The notes beneath the pieces are model-generated. The model was not told the origin of the DNA. It saw only the letters and a list, made by a program, of their open reading frames with translations, and did not search any database. The position numbers were made by a program, and so were the translations under genes. A stretch of DNA of 45,434 bases, taken from JBFMFB01 sp040752115. GTDB taxonomy: Bacteria; Pseudomonadota; Gammaproteobacteria; Burkholderiales; Sulfuricellaceae. The DNA lies in contig JBFMFB010000020.1 of NCBI GenBank assembly GCA_040752115.1, positions 1 to 45,434 on the forward strand. Direction: 5' to 3'. Below are positions 1 through 11,309 of this stretch, piece after piece. Positions within the stretch are counted from its first letter, which is position 1; each line of letters begins with the position of its first letter.

Positions 1-345
1 GCCGAGTAGCGCAGACAAGCCGGGGGAAGTCGGCGAGCATTGTTCGAATCCCGAGCGCCATAGGCGCGAGGTTGAGTTGCGCAGCCGCCCGGCTTGGTGA
101 GCAACGCAGGGAACCCCGAAGGGGCGGCGGATGGGGGCGGCCTTTCTTTGGTTACTTTCTTTGGCCGTTCAAAGAAAGTAACCAGCCGCCGGGCTGCCCC
201 CGGCAAATCAAACAAACGCGCGCAGCGCACACCACATCCACAACCCGCGTGAAGCGCACTGGTAGAACGTCAATGCGAAGCGCATTGCGCTGGATGGCTG
301 AAACATCTGGCGGGTTACGCCTTCGGCTAACCCGCCCTACACCCT
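1..345. repeat. Cluster of dispersed hairpin repeats downstream of glmM
   Basis: No gene is supported here. The stretch holds at least three inverted repeats: a perfect 14-bp stem (GGTTACTTTCTTTG at 150-163 with its complement at 170-183, loop of 6), a short AATGCG/CGCATT hairpin at 272-286, and a 9-bp stem GGCGGGTTA/TAACCCGCC at 309-336. The wording of the sequence resembles noncoding repeats I know from many betaproteobacterial genomes, but I cannot confirm copy number. Open frames here look like chance products of high GC. Confidence 0.6.
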
Positions 346-387
346 GAAACCACCCCTGCAAGCTGCTCCCAGGGAATCGCGGGCAAC

Positions 388-1746
388 TTACCCCCCCGCC
401 GCCCCGCGCACGGCGTCGGCAAGGTAGCCCGCCCAGCGCTCGACTTCGGACTTTTGGCTGCCTTCCACCATCACGCGCAGCACCGGTTCGGTGCCGGAGG
501 GGCGGAGCAGTACCCGGCCGTTGCCATTGAGCGCGCCCTCGGCTTCGGTGAGCGCCGCCTGCACCGGTGCGCTCTTGTGGAAATCGAAACTCTTCGCCAC
601 CGGCACGTTGATCAGAATTTGCGGATAGAGCGTGAGGCCACGCGCCAGATCGGCCAGGGCGCAGCCGCAGTCGCGCACGGCGTGCAGCACCTGCAGCGCG
701 GAGATAATGCCGTCGCCGCTGGTGTGCTTGTCCAGACAGAGGATATGGCCGGAATTCTCCCCGCCCAATTGCCAGCTCTTTTGCTGCAGCAGTTCCAGCA
801 CGTAGCGGTCGCCCACCTTGGCGCGCGCAAATGGGATGCCGAGTTTTTCCAGTGCATGCTCCATGCCCAGATTGGTCATCAGCGTGCCGGCCACGCCCCC
901 CTTGAGCACGCCGTTTTGCTTGCGATGGCGGGCGATGATGTAGAGCAGGTGGTCGCCGTCCAGCATACTGCCGTCCGCGGCGACCATCACCACCCGGTCG
1001 CCGTCGCCGTCGAAGGCGATGCCGAGATCCGCCTGGTGCTGCAGCACTGCCGCCTGAAGCGCGGCGCAATGGGTCGAACCGCATTGGTGGTTGATATTGA
1101 GGCCGTCCGGCTGGCTGCCGACGGAAACCACCTCTGCGCCCAGCTCATGGAACACGTGCGGCGCGATGTGGTAGGTCGCGCCGTGGGCGCAGTCCACCAC
1201 GATCTTGAGTCCTCTCAGGTCCAGTTCGTTGGGGAAGGTGCTCTTGCAGAATTCGATGTAGCGGCCGGCGGCGTCATTGATCCGGCGCGCCTTGCCGAGC
1301 TGGGCAGAAGGCATGGTGCGCATCGGCTCGTCGAGCCCGGCTTCGATGGCGCGCTCGACCTCGTCGGGCAGCTTGGCGCCGTTGCCGGAAAAGAACTTGA
1401 TGCCGTTGTCTTCGAAGGGGTTGTGCGAAGCGCTGATCACGATGCCCGCCTGGGCACGCAGCGCCCGGGTGAGATAAGCCACCGCTGGCGTCGGTATCGG
1501 CCCGAGCAGCAGCACGTCCACTCCCGCGGCGGACAGTCCCGCCTGCAGGGCCGATTCCAGCATATAGCCGGAAATGCGGGTATCCTTGCCGATCACCACC
1601 GCCGGATGCTCGCCGGCCGCACGCCTGTCTGACGCAGCCAGCACCCTGCCGGCGGCATACCCCAGACGCATGACGAAATCGGGGGTGATCGGCGCCTCCC
1701 CCACCCGGCCGCGAATACCGTCGGTGCCGAAATATTTTCTTGTCAT
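388..1746 (-). CDS. glmM: Phosphoglucosamine mutase GlmM
   Basis: Interconverts glucosamine-6-phosphate and glucosamine-1-phosphate in the cytoplasm, the step before GlmU on the way to UDP-GlcNAc for peptidoglycan and LPS. The 452-residue product has the normal family length. It opens with RKYFGTDGIRG, carries the phosphoserine loop ISASHNPFEDNGIKFF, the metal loop DGDGDR and the C-terminal phosphate-binding motif RPSGTEPVLRVMVEG. Its ATG overlaps the folP stop by four bases (ATGA), so the two are translationally coupled. This folP-glmM pairing after ftsH is a standard proteobacterial order. No defect is visible. Confidence 0.98.
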   Translation of the reverse strand: MTRKYFGTDGIRGRVGEAPITPDFVMRLGYAAGRVLAASDRRAAGEHPAVVIGKDTRISGYMLESALQAGLSAAGVDVLLLGPIPTPAVAYLTRALRAQAGIVISASHNPFEDNGIKFFSGNGAKLPDEVERAIEAGLDEPMRTMPSAQLGKARRINDAAGRYIEFCKSTFPNELDLRGLKIVVDCAHGATYHIAPHVFHELGAEVVSVGSQPDGLNINHQCGSTHCAALQAAVLQHQADLGIAFDGDGDRVVMVAADGSMLDGDHLLYIIARHRKQNGVLKGGVAGTLMTNLGMEHALEKLGIPFARAKVGDRYVLELLQQKSWQLGGENSGHILCLDKHTSGDGIISALQVLHAVRDCGCALADLARGLTLYPQILINVPVAKSFDFHKSAPVQAALTEAEGALNGNGRVLLRPSGTEPVLRVMVEGSQKSEVERWAGYLADAVRGAAGG

Positions 1747-2573
1747 AATCCTTCCTCAATCGCGGCCACAACCTGCAATGCCTCGCGGGTGGCCTTCACG
1801 TCATGTACACGGACGACCTTCGCGCCTTTCAGCACTGCCAGCGACGATGCGGCGACGCTGGCGTGCACCCGCGCTCCCACTTCCAGACCGGTGATTTTAC
1901 CCAGCATGGACTTGCGCGACAAACCCGCCAGCACCGGCACGCCCAGCGCTGCAAAGCGCGGCAGCCCGCGCAGCAGCACAAGGTTATGCTCCAGGCTTTT
2001 GCCGAACCCGAAGCCGGGGTCGATCAGCAACCGATCGCGCGCGATGCCGGCACCTTCCGCAGCCGCAACCCGGCCGCGCAGGAAATCCAGCACCTCGGCC
2101 ACGACGTCGATATAGTGCGGGGCGCGCTGCATCGTTTGCGGCTCGCCCCGCATGTGCATCAGGCATATCCCCACACCGGATGCGGCTACCGCTTCCAGCG
2201 CGCCCTCGCTTTGCAGGGCGTTGATGTCGTTGACCAGGGAAGCGCCCGCAGCGATGGCTGCGCGCATCACCTCCGGTTTGCGGGTATCCACCGAGAGCGG
2301 AACCCCTTTTCCGGACAATTCCTCGAGCACCGGCAGCACGCGCCGCAATTCTTCTCCGGCGCTGACCGGCGCCGCACCGGGGCGGGTGGATTCCCCGCCG
2401 ATGTCCAGGATGTCCGCGCCCTCTTCAACGAGGCGCAAGGCGTGTTCGACTGCAGACCGCGCCGTATTGCAGCGCCCTCCGTCGGAAAACGAATCGGGCG
2501 TGACGTTGACGATCCCCATGATCAGGGGACGGGAGAAAGAAAGAGTGAATTTGCCGCAGTGAAACATTGGCAT
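1743..2573 (-). CDS. folP: Dihydropteroate synthase FolP
   Basis: Condenses p-aminobenzoate with hydroxymethyl-dihydropterin pyrophosphate in folate synthesis; the sulfonamide target. The product is 276 residues, usual for the family, with the signature IMGIVNVTPDSFSDGG near residue 19, the DIGGESTRPGA loop, and the pterin/phosphate segment DPGFGFGKSLEHN. It lies between ftsH and glmM on the same strand. The start sits directly behind the pyrimidine-rich arm of a heptamer hairpin, and I see no good Shine-Dalgarno sequence in the last dozen bases; an ATG two codons further in is an alternative start. Confidence 0.97.
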   Translation of the reverse strand: MPMFHCGKFTLSFSRPLIMGIVNVTPDSFSDGGRCNTARSAVEHALRLVEEGADILDIGGESTRPGAAPVSAGEELRRVLPVLEELSGKGVPLSVDTRKPEVMRAAIAAGASLVNDINALQSEGALEAVAASGVGICLMHMRGEPQTMQRAPHYIDVVAEVLDFLRGRVAAAEGAGIARDRLLIDPGFGFGKSLEHNLVLLRGLPRFAALGVPVLAGLSRKSMLGKITGLEVGARVHASVAASSLAVLKGAKVVRVHDVKATREALQVVAAIEEGL

Positions 2574-2577
2574 GATG

Positions 2578-2638
2578 GTGAGGAGTAAGGGGTGAGGCGT
2601 GAGGTTTTTCTCCTTACTCCTTACCCCTCACTCCTCAC
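2578..2638. repeat. Heptamer inverted repeat, copy 1 (ftsH-folP gap)
   Basis: Four 7-base units of the form GTRAGGN at 2578-2605 face four complementary units of the form NCCTYAC at 2611-2638, with a 5-base loop. The outer unit pairs perfectly and inner units differ by G/A changes. The repeat fills nearly the whole gap between the ftsH stop and the folP start. Confidence 0.85.
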
Positions 2639-2642
2639 ACAA

Positions 2643-4538
2643 TCAAGTTCCCTCAGCCGGCGTGGCCGTTGCGGCGGGAGGCGCGCTCGGCGTGCCGCCC
2701 TGCGAGGATGGCGGCGTCGCGCCCTGGCTGGGCTTGGGAGGACGCGGCGCCCTCCCTTCCATGATGTCGGCGATCTGGTCGGAATCGATGGTTTCCCATT
2801 CCAGCAACGCTTTCGCCATCACTTCCACCTTCTCGCGATGCTCCTCGATCAGGCGGCGCGCCAGCGCGTACTGCTCGTCGATGATGCGGCGGATTTCGGC
2901 ATCCACCTTCTGCATCGTCGCCTCGGACACGTTCTTGTGGGTGGTGATCGAGCGGCCGAGGAACACCTCGCCCTCGTTCTCGCCGTAAACCATCGTCCCC
3001 AGCGCATCGGACATGCCCCACTGCGTCACCATGCGCCGCGCCATTTCGGTGGCACGCTCGAAATCGTTGGAAGCGCCGGTGGTCATGTGGCCCATGAATA
3101 TCTCCTCGGCGATGCGCCCGCCGAACAGCACGGCGATATTCGACAAGATCTGCTCGCGGTCCAGGCTGTAGCGGTCTTCCGTCGGCAGCTGCATGGTCAG
3201 GCCGAGCGCACGGCCGCGCGGAATGATGGTCACCTTGTGCACCGGATCGGTCTTGGGCAGCAACCTCGCCACCACGGCGTGGCCGGCCTCGTGATAGGCG
3301 GTATTGCGGCGCTCCTCTTCAGGCATGACCATGGATTTGCGCTCCGCACCCATCATGATCTTGTCCTTGGCGCGCTCGAAATCGTCCATATCCACCAGGC
3401 GCTTGTTGCTGCGCGCGGCAAACAGCGCCGCCTCGTTCACCAGGTTGGCGAGATCCGCGCCCGAGAACCCCGGCGTGCCGCGGGCCAAAATATCGGCGCG
3501 CACGTCCGGAGCGATCGGCACCTTGCGCATGTGCACCAACAGGATCTGCTCGCGGCCACGGATGTCGGGCAGCGGCACCACCACCTGGCGATCGAAGCGG
3601 CCGGGACGCAGCAGCGCCGGATCGAGCACGTCGGGACGGTTGGTGGCGGCGATCACGATCACGCCGACATTGCCTTCGAAGCCATCCATCTCCACCAGCA
3701 GCTGATTCAGGGTTTGCTCGCGCTCGTCGTTGCCACCGCCCAGGCCCGCACCGCGCTGGCGGCCCACCGCATCAATTTCGTCGATGAAGATGATGCATGG
3801 CGCGCTTTTTTTCGCCTGCTCGAACATGTCGCGCACCCGCGCCGCGCCCACGCCGACGAACATTTCCACGAAATCCGAACCGGAGATGCTGAAGAACGGC
3901 ACCTTGGCCTCGCCGGCAATCGCCTTGGCAAGCAGGGTTTTGCCCGTGCCGGGATTACCCACCATCAGCACACCCCGCGGAATGCGCCCGCCGAGCTTCT
4001 GGAACTTGCTGGGGTCGCGCAGGAATTCGACCAGCTCGGCCACTTCTTCCTTGGCCTCATCGCAGCCGGCCACATCGGCGAAAGTAATGGTGTTGGCGCT
4101 CTCGTCCAGCATCCGCGCCCGGCTCTTGCCGAAGGAAAACGCGCCGCCCTTGCCGCCACCCTGCATCTGGCGCATGAAGAAGATCCACACGCCGATCAGC
4201 AGCAACATCGGGAACCAGGAGATGAAGATGTTCATCAGGAACGAGGGTTCCTCTTCAGGCTTGGCGTCGACCACCACATTGTTCTTGAGCAGGTCGCTCA
4301 CCAGCCAGGGATCGGACGGCGCATACGTGGTAAAGCGCTTGCCGTCGGCCCTGATCCCTTTCAGGATATGGCCTTCGATCGTCACCTTGGCCACCCTTCC
4401 CTGCTTCACCTCTTCGATGAACTGGGAATATTCCACCTGGCTATGCACCGCCTGACGCGCGCCAAACTGGTTGAACACCATCATCAGCACCAGCGCGATC
4501 ACCAGCCAGATCGCAATATTTTTCATCAAATTGTTCAA
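2643..4538 (-). CDS. ftsH: ATP-dependent zinc metalloprotease FtsH
   Basis: Membrane-anchored AAA protease that degrades misfolded membrane proteins and regulators such as sigma-32. Visible in order: an N-terminal membrane helix (IAIWLVIALVLMMVF), a periplasmic domain, a second helix (WFPMLLLIGVWIFFM), Walker A GNPGTGKT, Walker B CIIFIDEIDAVGRQRG, and the zinc site HEAGH. I place the start at a TTG because AAGGAG lies exactly 5 bases upstream of it and the protein then begins MNNLMKN, as in relatives; a GTG two codons earlier would overlap that site. The C-terminus is a Pro/Ala/Thr-rich tail. It follows rlmE on the same strand, the classical pairing. Confidence 0.97.
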   Translation of the reverse strand: MNNLMKNIAIWLVIALVLMMVFNQFGARQAVHSQVEYSQFIEEVKQGRVAKVTIEGHILKGIRADGKRFTTYAPSDPWLVSDLLKNNVVVDAKPEEEPSFLMNIFISWFPMLLLIGVWIFFMRQMQGGGKGGAFSFGKSRARMLDESANTITFADVAGCDEAKEEVAELVEFLRDPSKFQKLGGRIPRGVLMVGNPGTGKTLLAKAIAGEAKVPFFSISGSDFVEMFVGVGAARVRDMFEQAKKSAPCIIFIDEIDAVGRQRGAGLGGGNDEREQTLNQLLVEMDGFEGNVGVIVIAATNRPDVLDPALLRPGRFDRQVVVPLPDIRGREQILLVHMRKVPIAPDVRADILARGTPGFSGADLANLVNEAALFAARSNKRLVDMDDFERAKDKIMMGAERKSMVMPEEERRNTAYHEAGHAVVARLLPKTDPVHKVTIIPRGRALGLTMQLPTEDRYSLDREQILSNIAVLFGGRIAEEIFMGHMTTGASNDFERATEMARRMVTQWGMSDALGTMVYGENEGEVFLGRSITTHKNVSEATMQKVDAEIRRIIDEQYALARRLIEEHREKVEVMAKALLEWETIDSDQIADIMEGRAPRPPKPSQGATPPSSQGGTPSAPPAATATPAEGT

Positions 4539-4638
4539 AACCACTCCTTGCTTATTTCAAAGCATAAACACACATAGTTGATTCAATTCTAAACTCTTTT
4601 TTTCCGATTGCGTTAGCGATATTTGGGCTCCGGCTCCG

Positions 4639-5277
4639 TCACACCCCTTCACCCTCCGGACGGCGTTTCCCCTTGCCCAGCAGATAGGTTTCCGTGCTTC
4701 GATCGCGCGAAGCCCTCGGTTTTCGCGTCACCACCTGGCTGAAAATCTTTCGCATGTCGCGCAAAAAGGCGTCGAACCCTTCGCCCTGAAATACTTTGAC
4801 CAGGAAGCTCCCGCCCGGTTTCAAGCGATGTCCGGCGAATTCCAGCGCCAGCTCCGCCAGATGCATGCTGCGCGCCTGGTCCGCGATTCCGATACCGCTG
4901 ATATTGGGGGCCATGTCGGAAATCACAAGGTCCACCTGCCTACCGGCAAGCAATTCGTCCATCGCAGCCAGGGTGGCCTCCTCCCGGAAATCGCCCTGAA
5001 GAAATGCCACGCCCGGAAGGGGCTCCATCGGCAACACGTCGAGCGCAATCAGGATGCCGCCGGGTGATATCTTCTCGGCAGCCACCTGCGACCATCCGCC
5101 AGGAGCGGCGCCCAGATCGACCACCACCATGCCCGGTTTCAGCAAATGGTCGCGCTGATCGATCTCCATCAGCTTGAACGAGGCGCGCGAACGGTATCCC
5201 TGTTTTTTCGCCTGCTTTACGAACGGGTCGTTTACATGCTCGCGCATCCACGCCTTGCTGGTACGGCTACGTTTCAT
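4639..5277 (-). CDS. rlmE: 23S rRNA 2'-O-methyltransferase RlmE (FtsJ/RrmJ)
   Basis: Methylates U2552 of 23S rRNA in the A-loop late in 50S assembly. The 212-residue product shows the SAM-binding motif DLGAAPGGWSQVA, the DMAPNISGIG motif and the catalytic lysine in FLVKVFQGEG; the basic N-terminus MKRSRTSKAWMREH is typical. It is divergent from yhbY across 45 bases and upstream of ftsH, an arrangement conserved in many proteobacteria. The 3' side has about 100 bases with an A-run before ftsH, where an ftsH promoter may lie, but I could not fix one. Confidence 0.97.
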   Translation of the reverse strand: MKRSRTSKAWMREHVNDPFVKQAKKQGYRSRASFKLMEIDQRDHLLKPGMVVVDLGAAPGGWSQVAAEKISPGGILIALDVLPMEPLPGVAFLQGDFREEATLAAMDELLAGRQVDLVISDMAPNISGIGIADQARSMHLAELALEFAGHRLKPGGSFLVKVFQGEGFDAFLRDMRKIFSQVVTRKPRASRDRSTETYLLGKGKRRPEGEGV

Positions 5278-5322
5278 ATCGGCAATTCATCGGGTAAACT
5301 GCGGGTTTTCCGGAAAAAGTCC

Positions 5323-5664
5323 ATGCTCACACTCACGCCAGCCCAACGCCGCTTCCTGCGCGCCCAAGCCCACTCTCTCCATCCGGTAGTCATGATCGGG
5401 GATGCGGGCCTGACGGAAGCCATCATCAAGGAAGCCGGCCGGAGTCTGGCCAGCCACGAACTGATCAAGATCAAATGCCACAGCGGCGACAGGGCAGCGC
5501 GCGAAGCCCAACTGGCGGAAATTTGCGAACGACTGGACGCCGCGCCGGTTCAGCATATCGGCAAGATTCTGGTGATCTACCGGCCGGCGGAAAAGCCGCG
5601 CCTGGCGCTGCCTCAGTCCGCTTCCGGATCGAACGCGAAAGCAAGCCGCAGGCAGGCCGGATAA
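5323..5664 (+). CDS. yhbY: YhbY/CRM-domain RNA-binding protein
   Basis: Small RNA-binding protein associated with pre-50S ribosomes in the known family members. From the ATG in MLTLTPAQRRFLR the product is 113 residues, matching the family; a longer in-frame extension upstream would overlap the divergent rlmE and has no family support. The CRM fold is indicated by HPVVMIGDAGLT, which carries the GxxG loop, and by HELIKIKC. A basic, low-complexity tail of about 20 residues follows. It converges on a DUF4149 gene with only 12 bases between the stops. Confidence 0.94.
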   Translation: MLTLTPAQRRFLRAQAHSLHPVVMIGDAGLTEAIIKEAGRSLASHELIKIKCHSGDRAAREAQLAEICERLDAAPVQHIGKILVIYRPAEKPRLALPQSASGSNAKASRRQAG

Positions 5665-5676
5665 CCGGAAGCGGAA

Positions 5677-6123
5677 TCAGCGCTTCAGCACCAGCACCAG
5701 GCCCAGCACGCTCTGGATCAGATAAAGGATGCTGGAAATGCCGTGCCAGGCGGCGAAGCGATCCTTGAACACGCTTTGCATCACATCCAGCGGCAACGCC
5801 TGCGCCTTGAGGCTTTCCATGATGGGCTGAATGCCGAAATGACCGGCGACGGTGAGCAGCAGCATCGCCAGCGCCGCCCAGAAGAACGCCTGCTTCAGGG
5901 CGGCGGTGCCGAAGCGCGCCAGGCGATGGATCACCAGGTAGAAACCACACCCCACGCCGAGATAGGCGATCCACGCGAACATCTTCCCCGCCAGCATGCC
6001 TGCCACGGTCTTGTCCGGCAGCGCAGCAAACAGCACCGGCGCTGCGATATAGCCGATCGCCCACAGGCCGCCCACCCAGGCAGTGACGGCGATCAAGGAA
6101 AGGTTGTCGGCGAGGTTTTTCAT
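5677..6123 (-). CDS. DUF4149 integral membrane protein
   Basis: A 148-residue protein with about four predicted membrane helices (around residues 10-30, 45-65, 78-100 and 128-146). It resembles the DUF4149 family, which is common in betaproteobacteria next to yhbY and greA; no function is established. The segment AVTAWVGGLWAIGYIAAPVL near the N-terminus is the conserved part I recognise. It lies downstream of greA on the same strand, with a heptamer hairpin between them. Confidence 0.85.
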   Translation of the reverse strand: MKNLADNLSLIAVTAWVGGLWAIGYIAAPVLFAALPDKTVAGMLAGKMFAWIAYLGVGCGFYLVIHRLARFGTAALKQAFFWAALAMLLLTVAGHFGIQPIMESLKAQALPLDVMQSVFKDRFAAWHGISSILYLIQSVLGLVLVLKR

Positions 6124-6136
6124 GTTTTCGGGTAAA

Positions 6137-6213
6137 GTTAGGAGTGAGGGGTCAGGAGGGAGGAGAAAAACCCAGAGATGCCCACTCCTAACTCCTCACC
6201 CCTTACTCCTCAC
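6137..6213. repeat. Heptamer inverted repeat, copy 2 (greA-DUF4149 gap)
   Basis: Left arm units GTTAGGA, GTGAGGG, GTCAGGA, GGGAGGA (6137-6164) face right arm units TCCTAAC, TCCTCAC, CCCTTAC, TCCTCAC (6186-6213), with about 21 bases between arms. The repeat runs up to the greA stop codon, whose TGA directly adjoins the last unit. Confidence 0.8.
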
Positions 6214-6690
6214 TCAAATGTACTTCACATCCAGCACTTCATATTCCCGGATGCCGCTCGGTGCCTTTACCTCCGCGATGTCGCCCGGTGATTTGCCGAT
6301 CAGCGCGCGGGCGATGGGGGAGCTGATGGAAATCTTGCCTTCCTTGATGTCCGCCTCATCGTCACCGACGATCTGGTAGGTGACGGTTTCACCGTTCTCC
6401 AGGTCCTCCAGCTCCACCGTGGCACCGAACACGCAGCGCCCGTCGGCGTCCAGCAGCTTGGGATCAATGATCTGCGCATTGGCCAGCTTGGCTTCCAGCT
6501 CGGCGATGCGCCCTTCGACGAATCCCTGGCGCTCCTTGGCCGCATCGTATTCGGCGTTCTCGGACAGATCCCCATGCGAGCGCGCCTCGGCGATGGCGGC
6601 GATCACGGCCGGCCGCTCGACATTCTTCATGTGCTGCAATTCAGCACGCAGCTTTTCCGCACCGACGACGGTTAAAGGCACCTTGTTCAT
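6214..6690 (-). CDS. greA: Transcription elongation factor GreA
   Basis: Rescues backtracked RNA polymerase by stimulating transcript cleavage through the secondary channel. At 158 residues it matches the family. The N-terminal coiled coil carries the acidic tip segment GDLSENAEYDAAKERQ, and the C-terminal FKBP-like domain includes ISSPIARALIGKSPGD. A GAGGA Shine-Dalgarno precedes the ATG. It lies 71 bases downstream of carB on the same strand, the usual order in betaproteobacteria; a GC-rich hairpin lies in the gap. Confidence 0.98.
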   Translation of the reverse strand: MNKVPLTVVGAEKLRAELQHMKNVERPAVIAAIAEARSHGDLSENAEYDAAKERQGFVEGRIAELEAKLANAQIIDPKLLDADGRCVFGATVELEDLENGETVTYQIVGDDEADIKEGKISISSPIARALIGKSPGDIAEVKAPSGIREYEVLDVKYI

Positions 6691-6719
6691 AACTTGTTTT
6701 CCTCACAACAAACAGAAAC

Positions 6720-6748
6720 GGCGCGAACGGGCGACCCGCCCCCGCGCC
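6720..6748 (-). terminator. GC-rich hairpin between carB and greA
   Basis: On the minus strand a GGCGCG/CGCGCC outer stem encloses a GGGCG/CGCCC inner stem, followed by a T/G-rich stretch (GTTTCTGTTTG) rather than a pure T-run. It could attenuate read-through from carB into greA; a bona fide terminator is not certain. Confidence 0.35.
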
Positions 6749-6761
6749 TGAATTTCCAAAA

Positions 6762-9965
<3,204 letters not shown>

Positions 9966-9973
9966 TTCATTCC

Positions 9974-10045
9974 GTGAGGAGTGAGGGGTGAGGAGTGAGG
10001 GGGAGAAAACCCTTCACGCCTCACGCCTCACCCCTCACGCCTCAC
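9974..10045. repeat. Heptamer inverted repeat, copy 3 (carA-carB gap)
   Basis: Four near-perfect GTGAGGR units at 9974-10001 face GCCTCAC/CCCTCAC units at 10018-10045. The last unit overlaps the carA stop: read on the minus strand, the unit GTGAGGC supplies the TGA directly after the final lysine codons. Confidence 0.88.
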
Positions 10046-11175
10046 TTTTTGTGTTGCTGCATCAAACCGATGAAGCGGTCGAACAGGTAACTCACGTCAT
10101 GCGGCCCCGGGCTCGCCTCGGGATGACCCTGGAAGCTGAATGCCGGCACATCGGTGCGGGCGATGCCCTGGTTGCTGCCGTCGAACAGCGAACGGTGCGT
10201 GACGCGCAGGGTGGCTGGCAATGTCGCCTCGTCCACCGCGAAGCCATGGTTCTGGCTGGTGATCATGACGCGCCCGGAATCCAGATCCTGCACCGGGTGG
10301 TTGGCGCCGTGGTGACCGAATTTCATCTTTACCGTCTTTGCGCCGCTTGCCAGCGCCAGGAGCTGGTGGCCGAGGCAGATGCCGTAAATCGGAATGCCCG
10401 TCTGCAGGAATTTGCGGATCGCGGCGATGGCGTAATCGCAGGGCTCCGGATCGCCCGGCCCGTTGGACAGGAATATGCCGTCCGGTTTCAGCGCCAGCGC
10501 CTCGTCCGCGGGAGTCTGAGCAGGCAGCACCGTCACCTTGCAGCCACGCTCTGCCAACATGCGCAGGATGTTGCGCTTGATGCCGTAATCATAGGCGACG
10601 ACATGAAAGCGCGGCGAATCCTGGGTTTTAAAGCCGCCTTGCAGCCGCCACTCGCCTTCCTGCCACAAATACGGCTTGTCGCAGCTCACCACCTTGGCGA
10701 GATCCATGCCGGCTAGACCCGGGAAGCCCTGTGCCAGCCGCACCGCCTCCGCCTCGTTGATGTCGCCCGCCATCAGACAACCGTTCTGCGCCCCTTTTTC
10801 GCGCAGCAGGCGGGTCAGCCGACGGGTGTCGAGATCGGCAATGGCCACCACGTTCTGCCGCCGCAGGTAGGCAGGCAACTCCTCGGTTTTGCGCCAACTG
10901 CTCGACAGCAGCGGCAAATTACGCACCACCAGGCCGGCGGCGAAGACGCTCCCGGCTTCCTCGTCTTCCGGATTGACGCCGGTGTTGCCGATATGGGGAT
11001 AAGTCAGGGTGACGATCTGCCGGCAATAGGAAGGATCGGTGAGAATCTCCTGATAGCCGGTCATCGAAGTATTGAACACCACCTCACCGACTGCATGGCC
11101 CTCCGCGCCGATCGAGGCACCGCGAAATACCGTCCCATCCGCGAGCGCGAGTATGGCAGGCTGGTGTTGCGGCAC
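10042..11175 (-). CDS. carA: Carbamoyl-phosphate synthase small subunit CarA
   Basis: Glutaminase subunit that passes ammonia to CarB. I use a GTG start (product 377 residues, beginning with PQHQPAILALADG) because AAAGGAG lies 5 bases upstream and the length then matches E. coli CarA; a more distant ATG 19 codons upstream would start inside the leader hairpin and add residues foreign to the family. The class I amidotransferase triad is present: Cys in GICLGHQLL, and His and Glu in FQGHPEASPGPHD. A plausible sigma-70 promoter lies upstream with a structured leader of about 100 bases. Its stop codon is contributed by a heptamer repeat. Confidence 0.97.
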   Translation of the reverse strand: MPQHQPAILALADGTVFRGASIGAEGHAVGEVVFNTSMTGYQEILTDPSYCRQIVTLTYPHIGNTGVNPEDEEAGSVFAAGLVVRNLPLLSSSWRKTEELPAYLRRQNVVAIADLDTRRLTRLLREKGAQNGCLMAGDINEAEAVRLAQGFPGLAGMDLAKVVSCDKPYLWQEGEWRLQGGFKTQDSPRFHVVAYDYGIKRNILRMLAERGCKVTVLPAQTPADEALALKPDGIFLSNGPGDPEPCDYAIAAIRKFLQTGIPIYGICLGHQLLALASGAKTVKMKFGHHGANHPVQDLDSGRVMITSQNHGFAVDEATLPATLRVTHRSLFDGSNQGIARTDVPAFSFQGHPEASPGPHDVSYLFDRFIGLMQQHKK

Positions 11176-11232
11176 GGAAACTCCTTTAACGACGATGCGA
11201 TTGGACAAGCGAAATTGCGGACTGACGTGCAA

Positions 11233-11261
11233 AGCGGGACAGGCTCATCACCTATCCCGCT
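11233..11261 (-). promoter_or_regulatory. Stem-loop in the carA leader
   Basis: An 11-bp stem with one G-T pair (AGCGGGATAGG against CCTGTCCCGCT on the minus strand, 7-base loop) is followed by TTT. It lies between the predicted carA promoter and the GTG start, so it would be in the 5' UTR and could act in attenuation or translation control of carAB. Function is inference. Confidence 0.5.
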
Positions 11262-11280
11262 CGCAAGTTAAACGGACAAA

Positions 11281-11309
11281 ATTGTACTCTATTCCGGGCG
11301 CGGGATCAA
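11281..11309 (-). promoter_or_regulatory. Predicted carA promoter
   Basis: On the minus strand TTGATC and TACAAT are separated by exactly 17 bases, a good sigma-70 match. The -35 box overlaps the 3' end of dapB, so carA can be transcribed independently of the bamE-dapB pair. Confidence 0.6.

Noticed and set aside
40..62. tRNA-like phrase GTTCGAATCCC near the window start
   Set aside because: The flanking bases do not form a 5-bp T-stem and no acceptor or anticodon arm can be built upstream; the phrase is part of a dispersed repeat.
5146..5322. Upstream in-frame extension of yhbY
   Set aside because: It overlaps rlmE in antisense and has no similarity to the family; the ATG at 5323 gives the expected length.
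9974..10045. CRISPR-like repetition in the GTGAGG arrays
   Set aside because: Units are 7 bases with no spacers and form inverted repeats; no cas genes are present.
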